From positions 4,402,001 to 4,466,000 of the forward strand of contig NZ_CP170554.1 in assembly GCF_042701255.1 (NCBI RefSeq): 64,000 nucleotides of DNA, written 5' to 3'. The stretch's first letter is position 1. The number at the start of each line of letters is the position of its first letter. Below, one piece after another: positions 46,625-54,700 of the stretch. Source of the DNA: Tahibacter sp042701255. Its GTDB lineage: Bacteria > Pseudomonadota > Gammaproteobacteria > Xanthomonadales > Rhodanobacteraceae. The notes below the pieces were generated by a model, which was not told the DNA's origin, did not search any database, and was given only the letters and a program-made list of their open reading frames with translations. The translations under genes were made by a program, and so were the position numbers.

Positions 46625-47332
46625 TCATCCTCCCGGAACCAGCACGTAGCCGACGCCGCGCACCGTGTGCAGCGGCAGGGTCGGCATTCCGCCGTCGACG
46701 AGTTTGCGACGCAAACGATGCATGACCATGTCCAGGCGATGCGGATCGAAGGTGTCGGTATCGTCGGCCAGCGCCGCGATCAGCGCTTCGCGCTGCACCG
46801 TCATGTTCGCGGCGGCGAACAGCAGCTGCAGCAGCACGCGCTCGGTGGCGCTGAGATCGATGGTCACGCCGTCGGGTGCGATCAGACGCCAGCCGTCGGC
46901 GCCGAGAGTCCAGGCGCCGCTGCTGCGCACCGACGACGACAGCCGTCGCGCTACACTGCGCACCGTCGCGCAGACGACGTCCGCGTCGACGGGCTTGGTC
47001 AGATAGGCATCCGCGCCGAGATCGAGTCCGCGCACGCGATCGGCGGCGGTCACGCGGCCGGTCAGCATGACGATGCCGACGCTGGAGCTGCCGCGCAGAT
47101 AGCGCGCGACTTCGAAACCGCTCTGATCCGGCAGCCGGATGTCGAGCACGACGATCTCGGGCATGCGGTCGAGCATCGCGCGATACAGTTCGGCAGCGCT
47201 GCCCGCAGCGACGACGCTGCAGCCGTCGGCGCGCAGCGCCGGAGCGAGGATGGCGTCGCGCAGCTCCGCATCGTCCTCGACGAGGACTACGTGCAGAGAC
47301 GAAGGCTGAAGCGCTGCGGAACGGAAGCTCAT
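46625..47332 (-). CDS. OmpR/PhoB-type response regulator
   Basis: This is a 235-residue DNA-binding regulator. The receiver domain (about 12-125) has acidic pocket EDD, phospho-acceptor Asp64 in VVLDIRLP, Thr/Ser in MLTGRV and Lys in YLTKPVD. The C-terminal winged helix (about 140-235) has LSATERVLLQLL, HRLDMVMHRLRRKL and the wing HTVRGVGYVLV. The first gene of an operon with the histidine kinase. I chose ATG 47332; an upstream ATG at 47395 would add a tail without domain similarity and would place the TTGGTTTGT inverted repeat inside the gene. Targets are unknown; the divergent DUF1800 gene is a candidate. Confidence 0.88.
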   Translation of the reverse strand: MSFRSAALQPSSLHVVLVEDDAELRDAILAPALRADGCSVVAAGSAAELYRAMLDRMPEIVVLDIRLPDQSGFEVARYLRGSSSVGIVMLTGRVTAADRVRGLDLGADAYLTKPVDADVVCATVRSVARRLSSSVRSSGAWTLGADGWRLIAPDGVTIDLSATERVLLQLLFAAANMTVQREALIAALADDTDTFDPHRLDMVMHRLRRKLVDGGMPTLPLHTVRGVGYVLVPGG

Positions 47333-48047
47333 ACCACGATGATAGGGGCTTGGTTTGTGACTGGCTACGGGAAACGATGTAGCGATTCGTGACAAACCAA
47401 CACGCGATCGCGACGAACGAAGCGCGCATTTCCCTCCCTCGTCATCGCAGTGCCACCGCTGTCATTGCAAATTCACCGCGACGTAGTGAAAGAAAAGGCG
47501 CCGCGGTCTTACGCCGCAGCGTGTGACGCCGATGAGAAAATCGAATTTGTAAAAAAGCGCTACGCCTGTCAGTCGCAGGATTCGCAACGTCGCCCCGATC
47601 CGGAACGGTCGTCACGGCCCCGACCTCGAACGCCGCCGGATGCATCACGGCTGCCGCGTGGCGCATCACCGCTGCGGCATCCGCACGTCGCACCCATTGC
47701 CGGCAGACGACATCTGCACCCCACACGATCGCAATCCGTCTCGCCGCATTGCGATGACCGCGCCAGCCGTCTGCACAGCAGGCCGCCGGGCGCCACCCAT
47801 CGGCGTCAGCGGCGCGCCATGCAGCGGACACGAACGATCGACGCGCGCATCAGGCACCGCCGCAGCGACTGAAATTGTCACTTTGTGCCGCAACGGGAAC
47901 ACCGGCCGCCGCGTCGCGCCGGCCCGCCTACCGCAGGGTAGGTCAAGCGCTACCGTTCAGCGGCGTTTCATCGTACGCGTGCGCACGGTCACGAAGCCCG
48001 TCATCGGCCGCGCGTATCGTGCGCCGGCCAGTTCCGGGGAAACCACC
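47333..48047. other. 715-bp divergent intergenic region
   Basis: No coding region is supported between the response-regulator and DUF1800 genes. Contents: an inverted repeat at 47350-47400 (separate entry), an AT-rich patch at about 47530-47560 (gagaaaatcgaatttgtaaa) that may hold a promoter, and a small hairpin CCTACC-gcag-GGTAGG at 47927-47942 about 105 bases before the DUF1800 start. The length is large for this compact region, so control of one or both genes here is likely. Confidence 0.45.
47350..47400. promoter_or_regulatory. Inverted repeat upstream of the response-regulator gene
   Basis: TTGGTTTGT (47350-47358) and its exact complement ACAAACCAA (47392-47400) are 42 bases apart, about four helical turns, at 18-68 bases upstream of the response-regulator ATG. 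Two sites on the same face of the helix would suit cooperative binding and autoregulation. The hairpin reading is less likely because the loop is 33 bases. Confidence 0.35.
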
Positions 48048-49706
48048 ATGTCTCTGACCCGCCGCTGCGGCGCGCTGCTGTTGTGCGCCGCCTTCGTCAT
48101 GCCCGCCGCGCAGGCGCGCACCTTCTTCAAGTCCGGCTTCGAAGCCCCGACCGACATTCCGGCCACGGACGGAGAGGCCGCCCGCTTCCTGACCCAGGCC
48201 ACCTTCGGCCCCACCCTCCTCGACATCGTCAAGGTCCGCACGATCGGCTATTCGGCCTGGATCGACCAGCAGATGAACCAGGTCGCGATGACCGCCGCGC
48301 GTCCGCACATGGAAGCCGTCAACGCGGCGATGGTCGCGGCCGCGACCGGCGACACGATAGGACAGAACCAGCGCCTGAGCCGCTGGTTCCACACCGCTGT
48401 GACCGGCCCCGACCAGCTGCGCCAGCGCACCGCCTGGGCGCTGTCGCAGATCTTCGTGATCTCCGACAGCAACGGCGCGATCAGCGGCGAGCCGATCCAG
48501 ATGAGCGAGTACTGGGACCTGCTCGCGCGCAATGCCTTCGGCGACTACCGCATCCTGCTCGACGAGGTCAGCTACAACCCGTCGATGGGCAAGTTCCTGA
48601 GCCACTTCCGCAACCGCAAGGCGGCCACGGGGCGCGAACCCGACGAGAACTACGCGCGCGAAGTCATGCAGCTGTTCTCGATCGGCCTGGTCGAACGCAA
48701 CCTCGACTACTCGCCGCTGCTGCAGAGCGGCCAGCCGGTACCGACCTACGACCAGAACGTCATCAGCAACTACGCCAAGGTGTTCACGGGCTTCGCCTAC
48801 AACAACGCCGGCACCAACCTGTTCGGCGGCACCAACACCTATCTGCCGATGTCGTGCGTCGCGACCGAACACGACACGACGGCGAAAGTCGTCGTCGGCG
48901 GCACGACGATCGCGGCCGGCCAGACCTGCGCCGCCGATGTGCGCGACGGCCTGAACCTGCTCGCCTCGCATCCGAACGTCGCGCCGTTCATCGCGCGCCA
49001 GCTGATCCAGCGCTTCACCACGAGCAACCCCTCGCCGGCGTACATCACGCGCGTCGCGCAGAAATTCAACAACAACGGCGACGGCGAGCGCGGCGACCTC
49101 TCTGCCGTCGTCCGGCAGATCCTGCTCGATCCCGAAGCGCGCGCGGCCAATCCGCCGGCCGGCTTCGGCAAGATCCGCGAGCCGCTGCTGCGCCTGACCG
49201 CCGTGCTGCGCGCCTGGGAATTCCAGCTGCCGGCGCCGACCGCCTACGGCGAGATCCGCATGGGCATGACCAACCCGCTGCCGGTCTACGGCCAGCGCCC
49301 GCTCGGCGCGGCGACCGTGTTCAATTTCTACGAGCCGGACTACCAGCACCCGGGCGCGATCGCCAACGCCAACCTGTATGCGCCGGAGATGCAGATCATC
49401 AACGAAGGCTCGACCTACACGATCTCCAACAGCCTGGCCGACTACACCTTCCGCTACTACGTCGGCATGACCAATCCGCCGACCGACCGGCCGCTGATCG
49501 ACGTGACGGCGCTGGCCAACCTGGCCACGCCGACGGCCATGGTCGACGAAGTCAACAAGCGCATGTTCTACGGCCAGATGACGGCCAATACCCGCACCAC
49601 CCTGATCAACATGCTGAGCTTCATGAACGGCGCGTCGACGAGCGAGAAGGCGCGCTCGCTGCTGCAGGTCGCCGCCATGTCGCCCGAATTCGCCACGCAA
49701 CACTGA
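48048..49706 (+). CDS. DUF1800 domain secreted protein
   Basis: This 552-residue exported protein has a signal peptide (about 1-23, AAQA). The mature N-terminus TFFKSGFEAP carries the F-x-x-G-F-E tag otherwise expected near C-termini. The rest is the DUF1800 domain: AARFLTQATFGPT at the start, W-x-DQQM, RWFHTAVTGPDQLRQRTAWALSQIF, NPSMGKFLSHFRN, PDENYAREVMQLFSIGL, VAPFIARQLIQRFTTSNPSPAYITRVA, and a conserved C-terminal part. The family is nearly always encoded next to a DUF1501 protein, as here (11-base gap). Biochemical role is unknown. GGGGAAA precedes the ATG. Confidence 0.9.
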   Translation: MSLTRRCGALLLCAAFVMPAAQARTFFKSGFEAPTDIPATDGEAARFLTQATFGPTLLDIVKVRTIGYSAWIDQQMNQVAMTAARPHMEAVNAAMVAAATGDTIGQNQRLSRWFHTAVTGPDQLRQRTAWALSQIFVISDSNGAISGEPIQMSEYWDLLARNAFGDYRILLDEVSYNPSMGKFLSHFRNRKAATGREPDENYAREVMQLFSIGLVERNLDYSPLLQSGQPVPTYDQNVISNYAKVFTGFAYNNAGTNLFGGTNTYLPMSCVATEHDTTAKVVVGGTTIAAGQTCAADVRDGLNLLASHPNVAPFIARQLIQRFTTSNPSPAYITRVAQKFNNNGDGERGDLSAVVRQILLDPEARAANPPAGFGKIREPLLRLTAVLRAWEFQLPAPTAYGEIRMGMTNPLPVYGQRPLGAATVFNFYEPDYQHPGAIANANLYAPEMQIINEGSTYTISNSLADYTFRYYVGMTNPPTDRPLIDVTALANLATPTAMVDEVNKRMFYGQMTANTRTTLINMLSFMNGASTSEKARSLLQVAAMSPEFATQH

Positions 49707-49717
49707 GGACCGCCGCG

Positions 49718-51208
49718 ATGAAACTGAACGAACTCAAACGCCGGCGCTTCCTGCAGCAGCTCGGCCTCACGCTCTGCGCCGGCGGCGCTTCGGCGCTGCT
49801 GCCGCAGCTGCGCCTCGTGAACTCGGCGCTGGCCGCCGACAAGGGCTCGGTCGCCGGCTACCGCGCACTGGTCTGCGTCTACCTGTCCGGCGGCAACGAC
49901 TCGTGGAACATGCTGGTGCCGTACGACACGACGCGCCACGCGGTCTATGCCGCCGCGCGCAGCGGCGTCTACAACGCGACGACCAACGCCGGCGGCCTGG
50001 CCATCGACCGCGCCGCGCTGACCTCGCAGTTCCAGATCACCGACAGCGCGACCGGCGCCCAGTACGCGGTCAACCCGGGCAATGCCACTTACCCGACCGG
50101 CATGAGCGACCTCGCGACGATCTACCGCGCGAACAAGCTCGCCTTCATCGCCAACGTAGGCACGCTGGTGAGGCCCATCACCAAGACCGAATACAACAAC
50201 ACCCCGGCGCTGCGCCCGCCGCAGCTGTATTCGCACAACGACCAGGAGAATCTCTGGCATCTGGCGCGCACGAATGCGAGCAACAGCGGCTGGGGCGGCC
50301 TCGTCGCCGACCGCACGCGCCTGAACAACGTCAATCAGGCCCTGTCGCCGTGCATCTCGCTGGCCGGCTCCAACCGCTTCGAGGTCGGCGACAGCACGTT
50401 CCCGTATCAGATGTCCTCCAGCGGCCTGACCGGCCTCAGCAACATCTACAACTCCGCGAGCAGCACCGGCGGCACCTACGGCTCGCAGCGCGCCGGCGCG
50501 CTGGACCTGCTGCTGGCCGACACCAGCAACCCGTCGCTGCTGACGCAGGAGTACGCGCGCACGTTCAAGCGCGGCCGCGACCTCTACGACCTCGTCAATT
50601 CGGCGCTGACCGCGAGCGACGGCTCGGGCAACGTGACCACGGTGTTCCCGACCGGCAACTCGCTGGCCGACCAGCTCAAGATGGTCGCGCGCATGATCAA
50701 GATCTCGCGCGAATCCAGCGGCCAGATCCGGCACCAGCGCCAGATCTACTACGTGCGCATGGGCGGCTTCGACCTGCACGACGGCCTGATGGCGACGAAC
50801 CAGAACGGCCACGGCGCGCTGCTGAACCGCGTCTCCCAGGCGCTCGGTGCGTTCTGGACCGCCCTCGGCGAGATCGGCGCGCAGAACGAGGTCACGGCGT
50901 TCACGATGAGCGAGTTCGCGCGTACCTTGAGCTCCAACGGCAACGGCTCGGACCACGCCTGGGGCGGCATGCAGCTGGTCATGGGCGGTGCGGTCAACGG
51001 CGGCCGGCTCTACGGCAGCTTCCCGGACCAGACCCTCAACAACGCGATCAGCTTCTCGCGCGGCCAGACGATTCCGTCGACCAGCGTCGACCAGATGGCC
51101 GCGACCCTGGCGCGCTGGATGGGCGTGACCGCGAGCAACGAACTCGCGACGATCTTCCCGAACCTGATCAACTTCCCGACGGCCGATCTCGGCTTCATGG
51201 CGCCGTGA
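49718..51208 (+). CDS. DUF1501 domain secreted protein
   Basis: This 496-residue protein begins MKLNELKRRRFLQQLGLTL, a twin-arginine-like signal (RRRFLQQ) ending near NSALAA, so Tat export of a folded protein is likely. Mature part: LVCVYLSGGNDSWNMLVPYD, HNDQENLWHLA, RDLYDLVNSAL, YYVRMGGFDLHD, VTAFTMSEFARTLSSNGNGSDHAWGG and GGRLYGSFPD are the DUF1501 landmarks. The fold is of the alkaline-phosphatase/sulfatase superfamily (recalled), suggesting a metal-dependent hydrolase, but no activity is established. It is coupled to the DUF1800 gene (11 bases). Confidence 0.9.
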   Translation: MKLNELKRRRFLQQLGLTLCAGGASALLPQLRLVNSALAADKGSVAGYRALVCVYLSGGNDSWNMLVPYDTTRHAVYAAARSGVYNATTNAGGLAIDRAALTSQFQITDSATGAQYAVNPGNATYPTGMSDLATIYRANKLAFIANVGTLVRPITKTEYNNTPALRPPQLYSHNDQENLWHLARTNASNSGWGGLVADRTRLNNVNQALSPCISLAGSNRFEVGDSTFPYQMSSSGLTGLSNIYNSASSTGGTYGSQRAGALDLLLADTSNPSLLTQEYARTFKRGRDLYDLVNSALTASDGSGNVTTVFPTGNSLADQLKMVARMIKISRESSGQIRHQRQIYYVRMGGFDLHDGLMATNQNGHGALLNRVSQALGAFWTALGEIGAQNEVTAFTMSEFARTLSSNGNGSDHAWGGMQLVMGGAVNGGRLYGSFPDQTLNNAISFSRGQTIPSTSVDQMAATLARWMGVTASNELATIFPNLINFPTADLGFMAP

Positions 51209-51213
51209 CCCGC

Positions 51214-51241
51214 GCGGCGCCGGGCCCGAGCCCGGCGCCGC
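51214..51241 (+). terminator. Hairpin after the DUF1501 gene
   Basis: GCGGCGCCGGGC (51214-51225) pairs perfectly with GCCCGGCGCCGC (51230-51241), loop ccga, 5 bases after the stop. There is no T tract. Confidence 0.55.
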
Positions 51242-51416
51242 GGCCTGGATCGCGCCGGCGCGCGCCGCGCCACACCGACCAACTGCCGCGCCCGTCTGAC
51301 CGCCGCCTCGCCGGAAAACCGGCAACCGACCGGAGCCAGCCTCGAGGCCCGGAGCGTGGCGATCCGCCCCTGGCCGGCCGCCCGTCCAGCGCAGAGGACG
51401 CTTGCGCTTCAACGAC

Positions 51417-51446
51417 TTGCCAAGGCTGCACCGGCGCCGCTAGAAT
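51417..51446 (+). promoter_or_regulatory. Promoter of the rpsF-rpsR operon
   Basis: TTGCCA (51417-51422), 18 bases, TAGAAT (51441-51446). It lies about 103 bases before the rpsF ATG and is the best -35/-10 pair in the window. Confidence 0.65.
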
Positions 51447-51548
51447 CCGCGACCCCGTGCGCCATCCCGGCCTCCGGGGACCTTGCCTCACCGCGCCGCG
51501 GGAGGCTGCGCAGCGGCATCCGTCCTGCGCTATCCACAAGGAGTTTCC

Positions 51549-51959
51549 ATGCGTCATTACGAAATCGTGTTCCTGGTCCATCCGGACCAGAGCGAACAGG
51601 TGCCCGCCATGATCGAGCGTTACAAGACGCTGATCGAAGGCGACAAGGGCGCCATCCATCGTCTGGAAGACTGGGGCCGCCGCCAGCTGGCGTTCCCGAT
51701 CCAGAACCTGGCCAAAGCCCACTACGTCATGATGAACATCGAGTGCAGCCAGACCGTGCTGAACGAACTCGAGTCGGGCTTCCGCTTCAACGACGCCGTC
51801 CTGCGCCACCTGATCCTCGTGCGCGACGCGGCCGTCACCGAGCAGTCCTTCATCATGAAGACGAAGGACGAGAAGAGCGGCGATCGCCGTCGTCGTGACG
51901 ACGAAGAAGGCGGTTTTGGCGGCGGCAACGCCGACAACAACGACGCCGAAGCGGCCTAA
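51549..51959 (+). CDS. rpsF: 30S ribosomal protein S6
   Basis: This 136-residue protein binds the central domain of 16S rRNA together with S18. The body (MRHYEIVFLVHPDQSEQV, RLEDWGRRQLAFPI, AHYVMMNIEC) is typical. The C-terminal tail from about residue 105 is low-complexity: a basic/acidic run (SGDRRRRDDEEGG) then GGGNADNNDAEAA. Such acidic tails are where RimK adds glutamates in other bacteria; this one ends in Ala rather than Glu. AAGGAG lies 6 bases upstream. First gene of the S6-S18 operon. Confidence 0.97.
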   Translation: MRHYEIVFLVHPDQSEQVPAMIERYKTLIEGDKGAIHRLEDWGRRQLAFPIQNLAKAHYVMMNIECSQTVLNELESGFRFNDAVLRHLILVRDAAVTEQSFIMKTKDEKSGDRRRRDDEEGGFGGGNADNNDAEAA

Positions 51960-51974
51960 GTCCAGGAGCCCACC

Positions 51975-52199
51975 ATGTCCAAGTTTTTCCGCCGCAAGAA
52001 GTTCTGCCGCTTCACCGCCGAAGGCACCGTGGAGATCGATTACAAGGATCTGAACACGCTGCGCCAGTACATCGGCGAAACCGGCAAGATCGTGCCGAGC
52101 CGCATCACCGGCACCAAGGCCAAGTATCAGCGTCAGCTCGGCACCGCCATCCAGCGCGCCCGCTTCCTGTCGCTGCTGCCCTATTGCGACAACCACTGA
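51975..52199 (+). CDS. rpsR: 30S ribosomal protein S18
   Basis: This 74-residue protein is the partner of S6 on the 30S platform. It begins MSKFFRRKKFCRFTAEG and contains the conserved RITGTKAKYQRQLGTAIQRARFLSLLPY core. It starts 15 bases after rpsF with AGGAG upstream. The last codons and stop (from 52186) are the first copy of a 41-bp tandem repeat that continues into the intergenic region, an unusual place for such a repeat. Confidence 0.97.
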   Translation: MSKFFRRKKFCRFTAEGTVEIDYKDLNTLRQYIGETGKIVPSRITGTKAKYQRQLGTAIQRARFLSLLPYCDNH

Positions 52200-52306
52200 G
52201 GTTGGCGCAGTAGAACTGATACACCCGCGACAACCACTGAGTTTGGCGCAGTAGAACCGATACACCCGCGACAGCCACTACGGTTGGCGCGGTAGCAGAT
52301 GCACCC
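52186..52306. repeat. Three 41-bp tandem repeats starting inside rpsR
   Basis: Copy 1 (52186-52226) includes the last four rpsR codons and its stop. Copy 2 (52227-52267) differs at two positions (gaGgt/gagTt, aaCTga/aaCCga). Copy 3 (52268-52306) is shorter and more diverged. The gradient fits an old duplication of the rpsR 3' end followed by decay of the outermost copy. Each copy could encode a CDNH-like tail and stop, but not in frame with the gene. Confidence 0.85.
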
Positions 52307-52333
52307 GCCGCCTGCCCCGCAGGCGGCAACGAC

Positions 52334-52371
52334 GCTCCCTCTCCCCAACGCTCTGCTGCGGCAGAGGGAGC
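52334..52371. repeat. Hairpin between rpsR and rplI
   Basis: GCTCCCTCT (52334-52342) pairs perfectly with AGAGGGAGC (52363-52371), loop 20 bases containing a minor inner stem. The sequence is of the ccctctcccc...agaggga type common between genes in GC-rich proteobacteria. It might terminate or attenuate S6-S18 transcription before rplI. Confidence 0.4.
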
Positions 52372-52490
52372 CGTCGAAACAGTTTCGCGACGTTTAGCGA
52401 CATCGCGATTCGGACAGCCACCGCTGCACCCCGAGGTCGAACCGCCGTCCGGCGGCCCGGATCCAGGGTGCTAACGAATCGGAGAATCCC

Positions 52491-52937
52491 ATGGAACTCA
52501 TCCTGCTGCAGAAAGTGAAGAACCTCGGCGTGCTCGGCGACAAGGTCAAGGTCAAGCCGGGTTACGGCCGCAACTACCTCGTTCCGCAGGGCAAGGCCGT
52601 GCCGGCCACCGCCGACAACGTCGCCCAGTTCGAACAGCGCCGCGCCGAGTTCGAAGCCAAGGCAAACCAGATCCTGTCCGGCGCCGAAGCGCGCAAGGCC
52701 GCCCTGGAAGGCGCCAGTGTCACGATCGGCGCGAACGCGAGCCCGGAAGGCAAGCTGTTCGGCTCGGTCGGTCCGCGCGACATCGCCGAAGCCTTCACGG
52801 CCGCCGGCAAGCCGCTGGAAAAGTCGGAAGTGGTCATGGGCGAAGGCCCGCTGCGCCACGTCGGCGAGTTCGAAGTCCACGTGCACCTGCACGCGGACGT
52901 GCACACGACGGTCAAGGTCGTCGTCACGGCCGGCTGA
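52491..52937 (+). CDS. rplI: 50S ribosomal protein L9
   Basis: This 148-residue protein binds 23S rRNA near the L1 stalk. The N-domain has MELILLQKVKNLGVLGDKV and the signature VKPGYGRNYLVPQGKA; a connecting helix (about 48-72) leads to the C-domain (ANASPEGKLFGSVGPRDI, HVGEFEVHVHLHADV). CGGAG lies upstream of the ATG. It is separated from rpsR by an unusual 291 bases with repeats and a hairpin, so it may have its own promoter. Confidence 0.97.
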   Translation: MELILLQKVKNLGVLGDKVKVKPGYGRNYLVPQGKAVPATADNVAQFEQRRAEFEAKANQILSGAEARKAALEGASVTIGANASPEGKLFGSVGPRDIAEAFTAAGKPLEKSEVVMGEGPLRHVGEFEVHVHLHADVHTTVKVVVTAG

Positions 52938-52963
52938 TCGCTGCATCGCCAAAGTGTCATCGA

Positions 52964-52993
52964 CGGGCGCCCTCAAGGCGCCCGTTTCTTTTT
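52964..52993 (+). terminator. Intrinsic terminator of rplI
   Basis: CGGGCGCC (52964-52971) pairs perfectly with GGCGCCCG (52977-52984), loop ctcaa, followed by tttctttttg. It lies 26 bases past the stop. Confidence 0.92.
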
Positions 52994-53066
52994 GTGTCGG
53001 TGTCGACGCCGACACGGCTGAACGCAAGCGCACAGCCTATACCGCAGTTATCAACAGCTTGTTGTC

Positions 53067-53094
53067 TCGACAGCTGAGACGGTCACTCGATAAT
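53067..53094 (+). promoter_or_regulatory. Promoter of dnaB
   Basis: TCGACA (53067-53072), 16 bases, GATAAT (53089-53094). It lies between the rplI terminator and the dnaB ATG at 53130, predicting a leader of about 30 bases. Confidence 0.55.
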
Positions 53095-53129
53095 CGAGAG
53101 CCGTGCCAGCCGCTCGCCGCGAGAGTCCC

Positions 53130-54518
53130 ATGGCCGCCTCACCCGATCGCAAACCCGCCCAACGCATAGACAGCCTGCGCGTGCCTCCGCATTCGGTCGA
53201 CGCCGAACAGGCCGTACTCGGCGGCCTGATGCTGTCTCCGGAAGCCTGGGACAAAGTCGCCGATCGCCTGACCGAGGACGACTTCTACCGCAAGGACCAT
53301 CGCGTGATCTTCCGCGCGATCACCGAGCTGTCGAACAAGGGCATGCCCTGCGACGCGGTGACCCTGGGCGAGTGGTTCGAATCGCAGGGACTCGCCGATC
53401 TCGTCGGCGGCACGGCCTACATCCTGCAGCTCGCCAACACTACGCCGAGCGCGGCCAACATCATCGCCTACTGCGACATCGTGCGTGAGAAGTCGGTGCT
53501 GCGGCAGCTCATCGACGCCGGCACCGAGATCGTCAGCGACGGCTTCGCGCCGGAAGGCCGCAGCCCGCAGGAAATCCTCGAAAGCGCCGAGCAGCGCGTG
53601 TTCCGCATCGCCGAAGCCGGCGCGCGCGGCCGCCAGGGCTTCGTGCCGATGCGCACGGCGGTCAAGGACGCGTTCGCGATCCTGCACCACCGTTTCGAGA
53701 ACCGCGGCACCGTCACCGGCATGCCGACCGGCTTCACCGATCTCGACGAGATGACCGCAGGCCTGCAGCCGTCCGACCTCATCATCGTCGCGGCGCGCCC
53801 GGCCATGGGCAAGACCGCGTTCTCGCTGAACATGGCCGAATACGCCGCGATGAAGACCAAGCGCGCGGTCGCCGTGTTCTCGATGGAAATGTCGGCCTCG
53901 CAGCTCGCCTTCCGTCTGATCTCCTCGGTCGGCCGCATCAACCAGCAGCACCTGCGCAACGGCGACATCCAGGAAGAGGAATGGCCGCGCGTGACCAGCG
54001 CGATCACCCTGCTGTCGGAAGCCAAGATCTTCATCGACGACACGCCGGCGCTGTCGCCGTCGGAACTGCGCGCGCGCTGCCGCCGCCTCAAGCGCGAGCA
54101 CGACCTCGGCCTCATCGTGATCGACTACCTGCAGCTCATGCAGGTGCCCGGAAACAAGGAGAACCGCGCCACCGAAATTTCAGAAATCTCGCGCAGCCTG
54201 AAGGCTCTCGCGAAGGAACTGAACGTGCCGGTGATCGCGCTGTCGCAGCTGAACCGCTCCCTGGAGCAGCGTCAGGACAAGCGTCCCGTCATGGCCGACC
54301 TGCGCGAATCCGGCGCTATCGAACAGGACGCGGACGTCATCATGTTCATCTACCGTGACGACTACTACAACCAGGATTCCCCCGACAAGGGGCTGGCCGA
54401 GATCATCATCGGCAAGCAGCGTTCCGGCCCGACCGGCAGCCTCAAGCTGACCTTCCTCGGCCAGTACACGAAGTTCGAGAACTACGCCTCGGACAACTAT
54501 CTGGGCTCCTACGAGTGA
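53130..54518 (+). CDS. dnaB: Replicative DNA helicase DnaB
   Basis: This 462-residue hexameric helicase unwinds DNA at the replication fork. The N-terminal domain (about 18-120, VPPHSVDAEQAVLGGLM) is followed by the linker and a RecA-like core. In the core are Walker A RPAMGKTA (Lys228), FSMEMSASQLAFRLISS, the Walker B region LGLIVIDYLQLM, ISRSLKALAKELNVPVIALSQLNR and the arginine-finger region GKQRSGPTG. No intein is present. ATG 53130 was chosen over an upstream GTG because it fits family length and follows GAGAG. Confidence 0.96.
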   Translation: MAASPDRKPAQRIDSLRVPPHSVDAEQAVLGGLMLSPEAWDKVADRLTEDDFYRKDHRVIFRAITELSNKGMPCDAVTLGEWFESQGLADLVGGTAYILQLANTTPSAANIIAYCDIVREKSVLRQLIDAGTEIVSDGFAPEGRSPQEILESAEQRVFRIAEAGARGRQGFVPMRTAVKDAFAILHHRFENRGTVTGMPTGFTDLDEMTAGLQPSDLIIVAARPAMGKTAFSLNMAEYAAMKTKRAVAVFSMEMSASQLAFRLISSVGRINQQHLRNGDIQEEEWPRVTSAITLLSEAKIFIDDTPALSPSELRARCRRLKREHDLGLIVIDYLQLMQVPGNKENRATEISEISRSLKALAKELNVPVIALSQLNRSLEQRQDKRPVMADLRESGAIEQDADVIMFIYRDDYYNQDSPDKGLAEIIIGKQRSGPTGSLKLTFLGQYTKFENYASDNYLGSYE

Positions 54519-54700
54519 GCCCTGCGGGCGCGACGCGTGCGGCGCATTGAGAAGCATCGCTCGCGCACGACGCCGGCAGCCGGCCATCGGCACGGCGCGC
54601 GCCCGTGAAGCGCGACGTTTCACCGGCCGCATCGATGCAAACGATGCCGTGCCCTGCCCCTCTCGCCTGACTCCCGTTTCCGCCGACTGAGCGACTGCCC

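Larger units (their letters stand above)
51209..51548. other. Gap before the rpsF operon
   Basis: These 340 bases hold no supported gene. They contain the terminator-like hairpin of the DUF1501 gene on the left and the promoter and leader of the ribosomal-protein operon on the right. The leader from about 51453 to the rpsF start is about 95 bases and could carry an S6:S18 autoregulatory structure, as known in other bacteria; I could not fold it. Confidence 0.45.

Noticed and set aside
47441..47902. Several short frames on both strands between the response regulator and DUF1800 genes
   Set aside because: They overlap each other, are Arg/His-rich, and have no convincing ribosome-binding sites.
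52186..52306. The rpsR-end repeats as a riboswitch or small RNA gene
   Set aside because: The units are tandem copies of coding sequence plus stop with drift between them and no conserved fold that I can see.
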